Origin: Caenorhabditis elegans
Taxonomy: Eukaryota > Nematoda > Chromadorea > Rhabditida > Rhabditidae
Assembly (NCBI RefSeq): GCF_000002985.6
Contig: NC_003284.9
Span: 1,612,001 to 1,676,000, forward strand
Direction of reading: 5' to 3'
Length of the DNA stretch: 64,000 bases
Every line of letters starts with the position of its first letter. The stretch's first letter is position 1. The notes below the pieces were generated by a model that was not told the DNA's origin, did no database searches, and saw nothing but the letters and a program-made list of their open reading frames with translations. Positions 54,948-64,000 of the stretch are shown here, piece after piece. The position numbers were made by a program, and so were the translations under genes.

Positions 54948-56400
54948 TCAATTGTGAGATACGTTGGTATTAATTAGCAAACGTTGGTGGTATGAAGAGT
55001 TGGTTTCGTGGAGATGTAGCTTGGGGGTGCTTAGGATTGGCGACCTCCTCAATTCGATCTGGTACTCTTCGGCATGAATCGCTCCTTTTCGGTCTGAATT
55101 CAATATTGTTTTCAATAATCTTTCGTAATATTCGATACTCACCGGAGACTCGAAGGTTTCGTGCTCTTTAGAAGCATGCTCGCGGACTTCTGTGTGATGG
55201 TTGGGCTTTTCTCTCCATGATGAGGGATTGATGAGCCAGTTGATCTCCAGAAGCGAATGAGTTCTGAATATTGATTTTTTAATTGGATTATTGATTTTTC
55301 GCTAATTATTACCTCGATATCTTCGTTGGTAATTCCTATTGCATTAGTCGGTGGGTTCGTAATTTTTCGGTCTTTCCCGTCGGTTTCCTGTTGGTCTCTC
55401 TCCTGGTAACTCGAGTTTTGCTGGAGTGCAGCTTCAATTCGTGGTACGATGGCTGAGAGTTGGTACTAATGTCGACGGGTCGTGTTGATTTGCGTTTGGA
55501 TTTTCCGACTTCTACAATAATTTTTATTGATTGATTTTTACTTATTAAGATCTCATTAATAAATATTTACCTTTATTCGTCTCTTTCATAAAGTTGGTAA
55601 TCTCGAGCAAGTTGTCCTCTAGCGGATGATCTTCTAATTTCCCGTTGGTATTCTTGGGGGTTTTGACGGCTCTTGGAGGCAATTTCTCCGAAGCTGGTGT
55701 CTTTCCTGGAGTAGTCTCGAGGTTTGAGTCCTGCTCATCGGAGTTCTCGGCAGAATGGCCGTCTGATTTGATTGGTGAAGATTGATCAACTTGGATGTCC
55801 TTGACGGAGCTCAACTGGAAGAATAATTCGATTTAGCTTGTAATATTTGAATAAGAATATTAAATTAATCGATCGAAATTTAAAAGTGTCCAACCAGTGA
55901 GAGGAAAATGGATAGAATTCAAGATATTTTTTGGTAAACATTCAATTAATGAGTATTTCAACAATTTGGGGATCGAGGATATACCTTCAGAGCTTTTAGG
56001 TAGTGTTCGGCGGGTATTTCTGGCAGTTTGGAGGTTCCTTCCAGCTGGTTGGTTCCTTTATCAATCGATAAGGTTGCCATCACGTTGTGTCGAGCAACTT
56101 CGATTTCTGCGTGTGCCGCGTCTCTCTAGCATTTCGTCGGTGAATATTTGGTCTGAAAAAATCGATAGTTATGATTATTTCTCAAATAATTTCGACCATA
56201 CCTGCTCGTGGGTATTTTTCCTCATCTAAATTCGCCTCGAGGATGGTATTATCATTGGAAAGTTCTTTCGTGGGTACTTCTGCTTGGAGCTGGTGTTTCT
56301 CATCCTCCGCTTGGTGGTAATATTGATGTCCAGCTGTTTGAGTTGGTTTGGCTCTTCATAATGATGGTATTCTGATCGGCCTTTCCTCGATTTTCTGGAA
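54948..56400 (-). other. Further exon-like segments in the LTR element 5' region
   Basis: Minus-strand segments with consensus splice edges: about 56394-56196, 56152-55988, 55814-55571 (LSSVKDIQVDQSSPIKSDGH..., fully open) and 55262-54948 (THSLLEINWLINPSSW... to ...NTNVSHN, stop). The two upstream segments show the same polar peptide style but need a frame change to stay open. They may be a spliced accessory gene, captured host exons, or decayed pol. No enzyme motif is visible. Confidence 0.35.
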
Positions 56401-57569
56401 TCAAATATTAATTATTATTGATATTGAGGGCGATTAGAAGGTTTAGTATTGTTGAAATATTAATAAAATTGACTTTTGAGGTGACTTGCAGATTTTCGAA
56501 AAGTTTCGAAATGTTTCGAAATTCGTTTTTCTCGGATTTTTCCAAATTTTTCGGAGAATTTCAAGTAATTTTGATGTTAAATTACAGGGCCACGCGTATT
56601 CTCGCTTAGAAATGTTCGAAATAATTCAAGAAATGGGAAAAATCAAAAATTATAACGAAAAATCTTAAAATTTTAGGTAAAATCGAATTTCTTGTCGATT
56701 TTTTCGAGATTTCTACGAAATTTCTGCATAAATTTTATGAATATTTCATATAAAACTCACTTTTTGACATTTGGAGTCGAAATCCGTGCTGGAATATGTA
56801 GTTCTGACGACAATAATGGCTCTTGGCCTAAAAAAGTTAAAAAATTTTTTTTCATTTGAATTGGTGGGCGGAGCGAAGTGTACGCATACACCTCACGTCA
56901 GAATGCACAGAATCGTCTACCGTAGTCACGCGAATACAACGAATTTAATCGGGGTTCAGTGGATTTTTTACGGGAATTTTACACGATATTCATGAAATTT
57001 TTGTGAGAATTGATGAGAAAAATATTTATCTTCATATTTTTCAAGCAGATAGTCGATATTTAGGCTTTTTGCCTGATCTTCATAGCGATACAGCTCGATT
57101 TGGCGAATTTTTCACGAAATCATCGATTTTTTCTGGATTTTTAGGTTCGATTGAGGGTTTTTACGAAGTCTTCGGAATATTTCCTCGTTCGGATCAGCTG
57201 AGGATACACTCGATATAGAATACTTGATTTTTTGAGAGTAATTGTTCGAATTCCGGCGATTTCCTGGCACAGCGGAGAGGGAGAGTTCGGTCCGACAGGT
57301 TCTTTTTGAATCGAGGAGAGTTTTAGGTTAAATCTTCCGTTCATTATCGATTTTTATGCGCTTTTGATATGAATTTTGAAATAGAAATTGATTTTTAATT
57401 GATTTTTTAGGTAAAAATTGGAATTTTGATAGAGTTTTTGGAAAAAATGGAAATTTGAAGAGAGATTTTGGTAGAAAAATGGGTATTTTTGTATTTTTTG
57501 AGTGAAATTTTTTGCATTTTAAATCGATAATTTGAAAGAAAGACTACCTTTTACTCGTTCCTGATTCTC

Positions 57570-57587
57570 CATGAGGTCGATGCACCA
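57570..57587 (-). promoter_or_regulatory. Primer-binding site of the LTR element
   Basis: Directly inside the 5' LTR on the minus strand: TGGTGCATCG, 10 nt complementary to the 3' end of a typical tRNA-Gly including CCA. Confidence 0.7.
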
Positions 57588-58407
57588 TGTGGAGGCCGTG
57601 TAGGATGTATGTAGTCGGTGTCGATCACGTCTCCAGTACCTCGCCCTCTCTCCCCGTGTGTCCCGGTAAACCATCTGAATTATGTGTAAGAACGGAATAA
57701 GACGAACAAGTGATTACTCAAAAACCTATTTATTATACAACCGCGCCCGTGTGGGTCACGCAGGACTCTAAATAGGATAAAACAAGTAAAAGGAGGGAAA
57801 TACATTAAAGAACAATAGAAGATGGTATTAAAGTTCCTTGGTGTTGGTGTAAAAACCCTCTCAATCAATACGAAGGTAATAGTGGGTCAATTAAGGAAGA
57901 TATAATTCAAATAGGGTTTAAGATATAATTCTAACGTAGTGGGTATCGCTACACGCTGGGAAAATGAAGCATGTGGATATAGATGGTGTGATATGTTGTG
58001 GATGTTGGTATTGATAGAGATTAGAAGTATTTTGATAATAATTACGGCATCAACAACATATCATCAGCATCGTATTTCACCAATTCGTAGACAAACAAGT
58101 TGTTAACTCGCGGGTGGCGGTGGAATTGGCACGGCGCCAAGTAGTTAGAGACGCAGTGGGTCTCGCCGCGAAGGCGCTACCGTAGGCTGGTGGCGCGCGA
58201 TTTGAATACGAATATTTATGAGGTGATTGATATCTCAGCGAATACTGAACGGATTTGAATGGAACAAAATGTAATAAAGAGATAATAATTGTACGACACA
58301 ACAGTACGAATATTGGTTAAGAATAGTGGGCTATTCAATAGGAAACCGATATTAGAGTACTGTAAAAGGTTGTCGGGATAGCTCCGTAAGGGGCAGAATC
58401 GACAACA
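57588..58407 (-). repeat. 5' LTR of the BEL-type element
   Basis: 820 bp beginning TG and ending CA, with the GAAAA target duplication following at 58408-58412. It should contain the element's promoter. Nearly identical to 46996-47815. Confidence 0.93.
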
Positions 58408-59856
58408 GAAAATGAAGGAATAGAATTTTAAATAAATTATGAAAATTTTCAAAATAGTTTCAAAAGAAAATTCCTGCGCCAACTAGTGACGTCATTTTTG
58501 ATATTTTTGTGATTCTTAGTATTGGTATCTATTGATTGTTCTTCTTTGTTTAATTTGAAAGACAGTTGGTGAAATTTTCAAATATTTTTCGCACAAAAAC
58601 AATTATATGTACATACATAAATATTAAACTGTTGATTTGTAAGTATATTTTCAAATTTCCGCAAATTTCTTCCGGGTTATCAAGTTTTCTTCAAGGAAAA
58701 AAGTTTGAGAATTAAAAAAAAACAGGTGTTTCAAATTGAGAAAAACGCGAAAATTCCAAAAATGACGGCACTCATTTGTACGGGAGTTCAAAACTTATTT
58801 GCCCTTTTTTTGTTTTTGCAGAAATTAAAAAAAAAGGAAATTTTTTGAAACTTCTAGTATAAATTTTGGGAAATTGGCAAATTTTTAAATCATTTCAGCT
58901 TCAAAGAAAATTCAGAGCAAAATTGTTTTGGTCGATTTATAAAATTATGAGCGGCAAAAACTAAGTACTTGTCACTTTTTTAGATTAAACTTTCAAAAAT
59001 TTTTGTAAAAGTTTTACTATCATATTCGGTAATTTTGGCACAAGTTGAGTAGTTTCGCTGCTCTATGTACCTTTGAATTTTTTTCAATAGTAGTAAATTT
59101 TAAATTTCAGCTATAGCTGTCAGTGAACCAACCTGTTGTTTGTGAGCCTACTGGAGCAGATCATGCTTCAATCTATTCAGCTCTCCCAGAATTTGCCTGT
59201 CAATAATCACGGTCTCTTTTTTTTTCACCACCAAGACTCCTTCAATCATGAATCCGCATTTCCTAAAGCGAATCGTGCAATCGGATGGATACTTCGATGT
59301 CAGCAGTACTTGGTTGGTACCGTTTGAAGCGATGGCTGAAAAAGTCACAATTTACAGTAAATTAACAGAATGCTGGAAACTTACCTTCCGTGATTAATGA
59401 ATTAATTGCAACTGGGTACTTATTCACGTTTTCCGGAAAATCTTTTTTGACCCAAATAATTGTAATATTTTCTTGAGTCTCAGGAATTTCAACCGCAGGA
59501 CCAGTCATTGATGTCAAAGATCCGTAGGAGCCTCTTGGAAAGTGTGCTTTGACAAACAAGCTGAAAAAATTGATTATCACACTGTTACTTTTCTTTTTGA
59601 CTCACTTATACTCAGAAAATCTGCAGAGATGATGGGAAAGATTCAGGAGATGTTCCAGGTAAGGACCGCTGAGCTGGATGGAGAAGTTGCCAACTGGTTT
59701 GTCCGTTCTGAGCAGCATTTTGGTGCAATACTTAAATTCCAGCTGCATAGGTTCGGTTGATTGGAAAGTCAGGATTGCAGTTTTCTTTTGTCTGTGAGCT
59801 GCAATATATCAACAATAAGCTTTAAACTTTTGAAATTTCAGATACAGTCACAGGAT

Positions 59857-59942
59857 GAGGCTTAAGCTTAGTCTTAGGCTTAGGCATAGGATTAGGCTCA
59901 GGCTTAGACGTAGGCATAGGCATAGGCTTAGGCTTAGGCTCC
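59857..59942 (+). repeat. Degenerate interstitial telomeric repeat (TTAGGC)
   Basis: About 14 degenerate copies of a 6-bp unit, such as CTTAGGCTTAGGCATAGG and GGCTTAGGCTTAGGCT. The exact nematode telomere repeat TTAGGC occurs several times. It lies in intron 1 of the membrane-protein gene. Confidence 0.85.
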
Positions 59943-60403
59943 CATATGCTTAAAAAATGATGCAGACAAGACTAAACTTTTTCATTCACAAAAAAAAACA
60001 TTTTAGTTTGAAACTATGATTTCAAACAACTTTTAAAAGATTTGGCCAAAATATTGTCAAAAATGAAATAAAACTTTTGTTTTCTGTTACCGTTTAAGCG
60101 TGCAATTTAAACTTTTTACAACTTCCCAATATCAAATAACTGCAATTATAAAATACATACCTTTTTTCAGTGTATTTGTGAAATTCCTGATAGATCTTTC
60201 AATTGAAAGATCACGTCCAGACTGAACAAACGGATCAATGAACAAGGAGAGATCAACGGCAGGAGCGATGTTGAAGTAGGAAAGATCAGGTGTATTGGCG
60301 ACGTCGGGAAAGACTTGAGCAGTGGTGGAATTGGAATAGGTGGTAGAAGAATCACTGGTGAAGTTGAAAATAGTCATGTTGGCAGGAGTTGAAGCGAAGG
60401 GAG

Positions 60404-60465
60404 ATACGGTGGCAGAACCAGTGGTGAAATTATGATACGGTGGCAGAACCAGTGGTGAAATTATG
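60404..60465 (-). repeat. 31-bp tandem duplication inside exon 1
   Basis: Two adjacent identical copies (60404-60434 and 60435-60465) containing GATACGGTGGCAGAACCAG. 31 is not a multiple of 3, so it shifts the membrane-protein frame. Confidence 0.95.
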
Positions 60466-60662
60466 AGAAGCTGAGAAATGGGCACCAGTGGCGGGGTCCG
60501 GAGATGTTGAGGCAGAATTGACCCCCGGCAGCAGGATAAACATGACGGCCAGGAGATGATAAGGCATTCTGGAACACAAAATATTTATAGGAAAATAACA
60601 GCAAAAAAGTTTTGAAAAATTTGAAAAATCTCAGTTTTTGTCACTTTTTTGGACGCCGTCGG

Positions 60663-62156
60663 TCAAATAAAAGGTGTTGAAAATATATATATAACAAAAA
60701 TTGCACAAAATTTGGAGGTGGCCGTGAGACAGAGAAAATCTTTTAAAAATGAACTACTAGAACCTATTGATGTTCCCCTTATTACATAACTGTGAAAAAT
60801 AAAATAAAATAGCTCGGGATTGATAAATTGATTTGATTGAATTGAATTATTGATTGGTTCCTGATTCCATGTGGTGCAATTGGAGAGATCTTGAACTTGA
60901 TCTTCTTTCGGTGTAAATTGCTGGTCAAGCTCATTGAAAACTCTGTCGAATTCGTCCAGACAATTTTCATCGCTCTTCTTATCACGGACAATGCTTGATT
61001 TCTCAGAAGCAGAAGAATCCTGATTCAATGCAGCAGGACTACTTGCGGTGGACAGGTAGCCTGGATTATTGATTGATTGAGGAGCCCATGTTGTTTGATT
61101 TAAATCAATTGATTTTGATTGCTGATCCATTGGATTTTGATCGTGGTTTGAAAACTGTTGATCGATGTATTCAAAAACAGCGTCGAATTCTTCACTGTTC
61201 TTATCATCAAAATCACTGTCAGAACTCACAGTAGAGTCATGTTTCAATGCTGCTGGACTACTGAGACTGCTTGAACTGCAGCTTTGCACACTGACATTGA
61301 AATGGGCGTCCAATTGAGCAAATGTGCCAAAATCTTCGGTGAGATCTTGTTGTAATGCCAACGGACTGCTGAACTTGGATTCGGAACTTATCACCGTATT
61401 GTTTTGCATTTGATAAAAGTATTGAGCATTGTATACTTCTGGAACAACATCTTCTGGCGTAGTTTCAATGATATCAGGAGTCTTTTTTGCAGCCGGTCCA
61501 GCAGTTTCTTCCAACTTCCTCTTTTCCCTTCTCTTCACTGAACGGTTACTTGAGGTCTGAAAAATTCATTAATTTATCTCATATTTTTCAATTTTAAATT
61601 ATGTCCCCGGAAGGAAAAAGTTATGTTTTTTTGAATTACTTACCATAGTCGTCACGAATTTTTGGCTCCAAACTGGTACTTCCAGAGAAATCCCGCTAGA
61701 TGTAGTGAATACCAGAACTGGGAAGTATGCATGTAGGGACTCCAAAAGAAGACATCTTTCTTTGTCAGGCTGCTCCTTGGAAATTCCAATTTTTGGAAAA
61801 TAAACTCCAGTTTTCATCCATCTGGCTCCTGTTTGATATCCATCGGAGTGCACAATTTCTTCCGTGTCCTCCATTGGAATTTCAGAATTTTTATGTGGAT
61901 AATAGTCGCCTTCATTGAAATTTCCATTGAACTTGTACTTTTTCTCATCAATCCGAGCCAATTTGAAGCTAATTTGATAAAGCTCGCGTGGATTGAGTCC
62001 TAGAAGCAAGTAGTGAAGATCTTGAGAAATATTAGTCTTCTTCCTTTTTGTCAACATTTGTTCTAGGAAATGATCATCTGAAGTTCTGGAACTTCCGATC
62101 ACATTGACTTGGATGTTGTTGAGCGGACAACTGTAGTTCGAATATTGAGATGTCAT
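60663..62156 (-). CDS. tbx-39/tbx-40: T-box transcription factor, tbx-39/tbx-40-like, copy 2
   Basis: Exons 62156-61644 (513 nt, same length as copy 1) and 61556-60663 give 468 aa. The T-box matches copy 1 with few changes (LYQISFKLARIDEKKY, FNEGDYYPH, LEVPVWSQKFV, YFPVLVFTT), including the TGARWMKTGVYFPK core. After QSNQF the sequence departs from copy 1 exactly at the duplication edge and continues as INPELFYFIFHSYVIRG... to STPFI, a hydrophobic tail that looks like captured non-coding sequence. A CACAG near 60795 could alternatively be a splice acceptor. The changes PVLRF to PVLVF and VTVW to VPVW touch otherwise conserved T-box positions and may weaken binding. Confidence 0.86.
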
Positions 62157-62964
62157 TTTGAAGATCTGAAAGCTTTATAACTTGAAGCTAATAAGCACAA
62201 AATTATTGATTATTGAGATAATGCAAGATAAGGATAGGAAAAAGTATTCTGCTGACATTTCAACATTGATAAGAAAAGACTGAAAATTATTTAAGCTCCT
62301 GCTCTTGTAAGGATAATTGTTAATTGGAAAATTGTCTAAAATGGTATTGACCAGAAAGAGAGAATAATATTTTAAAATTTCCCAAAACTACTACAGAACA
62401 GAAACAATATGCTGTTCAAAAATTTAAATTTCTAAAACGGAATTCAAAAAAAAAAGTCATCTAGAAAGTATTCCAACTGTGAATATTGGTTTTCTTAAAT
62501 AAACTTTTTTGGAAAATTGAACACTGATATTCCATTAACACCATTTTTAATTTGAACACAAGAATTCGAATTCAAAATTATATTTTTATTCAAAAAATGA
62601 TAGGAAAAGTTGAGCAGGATAGGATACATTACTGGATTTGTATTTCTCGAAAGTTAAATTTTATAATAAAAATTGAACTCTTTTTAAAAAAATATAATGA
62701 CTATATCTGAAAGTTAGAAATGTCTGGGATGATCAAAAAGTTTCATTTTAGTTACGGTATTGAACAAATTATAAATAAAACGGAAAATGAATAAAAATTA
62801 AAGAAAAGACTGACTGATTTTTCTTTGCAAATCGTTTTATTCTTCTCACAAAATGCTCCATTTTTGTGTAACAAATCCCCGCCTCTTGAATAATGCTCCA
62901 TGTTGACCACACCCCTCCTTCCCGAATCAATCGATATGTGCTCATCCGGTTGGTGCTCCTATCC

Positions 62965-62994
62965 CATAGTCGTAAAAGGTGCAAGGTCCTATCT
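62965..62994 (+). promoter_or_regulatory. Conserved 30-bp motif, copy 3 (upstream of T-box copy 2)
   Basis: Same block as 41428-41457 and 43087-43116 with the core GTAAAAGGTGCAAGGTCC, about 810 bp upstream of the T-box copy 2 start and opposite in orientation to the gene, as in copy 1. An AGGTG half-site inside it resembles part of a T-box binding site. Confidence 0.5.
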
Positions 62995-63228
62995 GATTGG
63001 AAGTGTGGAGGTGTTTAAGAATTGATGAGAATGACAGATAACAATGACAATTCTTGAGAGCAACATGGTGAGCAGCTGGTATAAATTAAGAAAACTACGG
63101 TACAACTGTCAACTTGAACAAACTATGAAATTGGTTCAGATCTTAACGCAAAGTACAGCGAAAATAAAAACTACTGGGAAACACTGAAATTATGAAAATC
63201 AGAAAGACTATGGCCACGTAGCCAAAAT

Positions 63229-63390
63229 TTTTTTTTTTTTTGTTCTAGGAGTACCCTTTCCTATTATTCTAAGACAGTGGAACGAACACTGAATTCCCAT
63301 TTAAGGCTGGAAGGACCTAGGGGGTGGGGGTCGAACTTGTGACCTTGTGATTGCAAGCAGCGCGCATAGGCACTGAGCCATGCACCCCCC
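63229..63390 (-). repeat. tRNA-Ala-derived SINE-like element, family 1, copy 4
   Basis: Minus-strand copy with head at 63389-63320 (acceptor GGGGGTG / CACCCCC), body and an A tail (poly-T on + at 63229-63241). It ends like copy 2 (GTACTCCTAGAACA) and forms the outer end of the right duplication arm. Confidence 0.75.
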
Positions 63391-64000
63391 GATAATGTCA
63401 GTTACTAATGGAATATATGAAATCGATCGCCGGAGAAGCTGCTCGGCAACTCGTAGTCACTTCTCAACCAACTTTAGCCACTTTTTGACTGCCATTAGAT
63501 TTCAACCACTTTCCAACAAACTTTGAGCACTTCTTAACCAACTTTGGCCAATTTTTGCCAACTCTCATCAAGTCAGGTGTTAAAAGCGTCAAAACACTGC
63601 TAAAATTGACCAACTTTAACCAACTTTTGCCACTTCTGTAAATGGCATTTAGAAAATGGCTAAAGTTAGTTGAGAAGCGGCGCCGATTTGAGGAGTGCTT
63701 CTGAAGTGTGAAACGAGTGTATATCTGTGTGAACTGATAAAATTTCATGTAAAGTTTAACTTTAATATTAGGGTGACCGAAAAAGACATGATCCGAGTTG
63801 GCCAGTTATCTTGTCTGAACATGATTTCAATTATTATAATTTTTACATCCAAACTATGTATGACTTTCCGCTTTGTTGGATAGTTAAATATTGAACATTT
63901 TTGTCGTCTTTTTTTCTGAAAAATTCATGTTTTTTGTTGAATATGGCCAATTCAGTCAAACATTTTGATATTCTTATATAGTTTTTTCTGCGTTGAACTT
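63391..64000. other. Window end, simple degenerate repeat
   Basis: Positions 63455-63690 contain many degenerate repeats of CCAACTTT(G/A)GCCA(C/A)TTTT. The remaining sequence is AT-rich with no supported gene; open frames here are probably chance. Confidence 0.5.

Larger units (their letters stand above)
46996..58407 (-). mobile_element. BEL/Pao-type LTR element, 11.4 kb, gag-bearing, no visible pol
   Basis: Flanked by 820-bp LTRs (46996-47815 and 57588-58407) that begin TG and end CA and differ at very few positions, with a 5-bp GAAAA target duplication. Read on the minus strand, the 5' LTR is followed directly by TGGTGCATCG, complementary to the 3' end of a tRNA-Gly (CGAUGCACCA), a primer-binding site. 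After 6.7 kb with no long frame comes an intact gag (50891-48822), then a second frame reaching the 3' LTR. I find no protease, RT, RNase H or integrase motifs (no YxDD, no HHCC), so it appears non-autonomous. It lies in intron 4 of the membrane-protein gene, in the same orientation. Confidence 0.88.
46552..60567 (-). pseudogene. Single-pass membrane protein gene, split by an LTR element and frameshifted in exon 1
   Basis: Five minus-strand exons: 60567-60161, 59798-59606, 59560-59385, 59335-59152 and 46825-46552. All four junction phases match. The coding length is 1,234 nt; without one copy of a 31-bp tandem duplication (60404-60434 / 60435-60465) it is 1,203 nt, a clean 400-codon frame. 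The N-terminus is a signal peptide (MPYHLLAVMFILLPGV), then a Thr/Asn-rich segment with many N-glycosylation sites, an extracellular region with several Cys, a transmembrane helix (LLAGITSFVLFMMCLSVLCC) and a short tail (KRMPAIDDIVIV). As sequenced, the duplication brings a TAA after about 45 codons, so the allele looks null. Intron 4 holds the 11.4-kb LTR element in the same orientation. Family not recognised. Confidence 0.8.
60829..63390 (-). repeat. Right arm of a large inverted duplication (contains T-box copy 2)
   Basis: Reverse-oriented match to 42438-44851, including the T-box gene body, its 5' flank with GCTCATCCGGTTGGTGCTCC and the 30-bp motif, and a SINE-like copy at its outer end. 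The arms are separated by 16 kb holding the membrane-protein gene and LTR element. Confidence 0.88.

Overview
The window is nematode nuclear DNA, almost certainly genus Caenorhabditis and most likely C. elegans or a very close relative. The evidence is AT-rich sequence with small introns ending in TTTTCAG, outron-type trans-splice acceptors just before start codons, degenerate TTAGGC telomere-like repeats, and worm-specific families: an F-box protein with FBA_2 domain, a DSL-domain protein, an expanded SLC17-like transporter, and T-box proteins resembling C. elegans tbx-39/tbx-40. Gene models were built by hand from splice sites and phase, so exon edges are predictions.

Left part (1-24 kb), + strand unless stated: a 1,279-residue acidic Ser-Pro/His-Glu repeat protein with an AT-hook-like N-terminus (1184-6575); an SLC17-like MFS transporter of 470 aa (9086-13210); the C-terminal exons of a minus-strand DSL-domain gene (13840-14529); an F-box-associated (FBA_2) gene with no visible F-box exon (16061-17454); a minus-strand tRNA-Arg(CCG) (17881-17952); and a 412-aa coiled-coil gene built from tandemly duplicated 96-nt phase-1 exons (19562-23727).

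Middle part (24-42 kb) is repeat-dominated. A 2.4-kb 26-bp satellite and a related array in inverted orientation flank a nearly complete CR1/Sam-type non-LTR retrotransposon (26580-30538, minus). More minisatellites follow, then two decayed minus-strand paralogues (33-34 kb and 36 kb), a 191-aa single-exon minus-strand gene (39419-39994), foldback elements, and a 47-aa gene (41629-41772).

Right part (42-63.4 kb) is an inverted duplication. Two T-box gene copies (43522-44936 + and 60663-62156 -) sit in arms of about 2.5 kb separated by 16 kb. The spacer holds a five-exon minus-strand membrane-protein gene (46552-60567). Its intron 4 carries a young 11.4-kb BEL/Pao-type LTR element with 820-bp LTRs, an intact gag and no pol that I can see. 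Its first exon carries a 31-bp tandem duplication that breaks the reading frame. tRNA-derived SINE-like repeats lie at or near both arm ends.

The genes do not form one pathway; this is a typical autosomal-arm landscape of recently duplicated, fast-evolving, partly decaying genes among many mobile elements.
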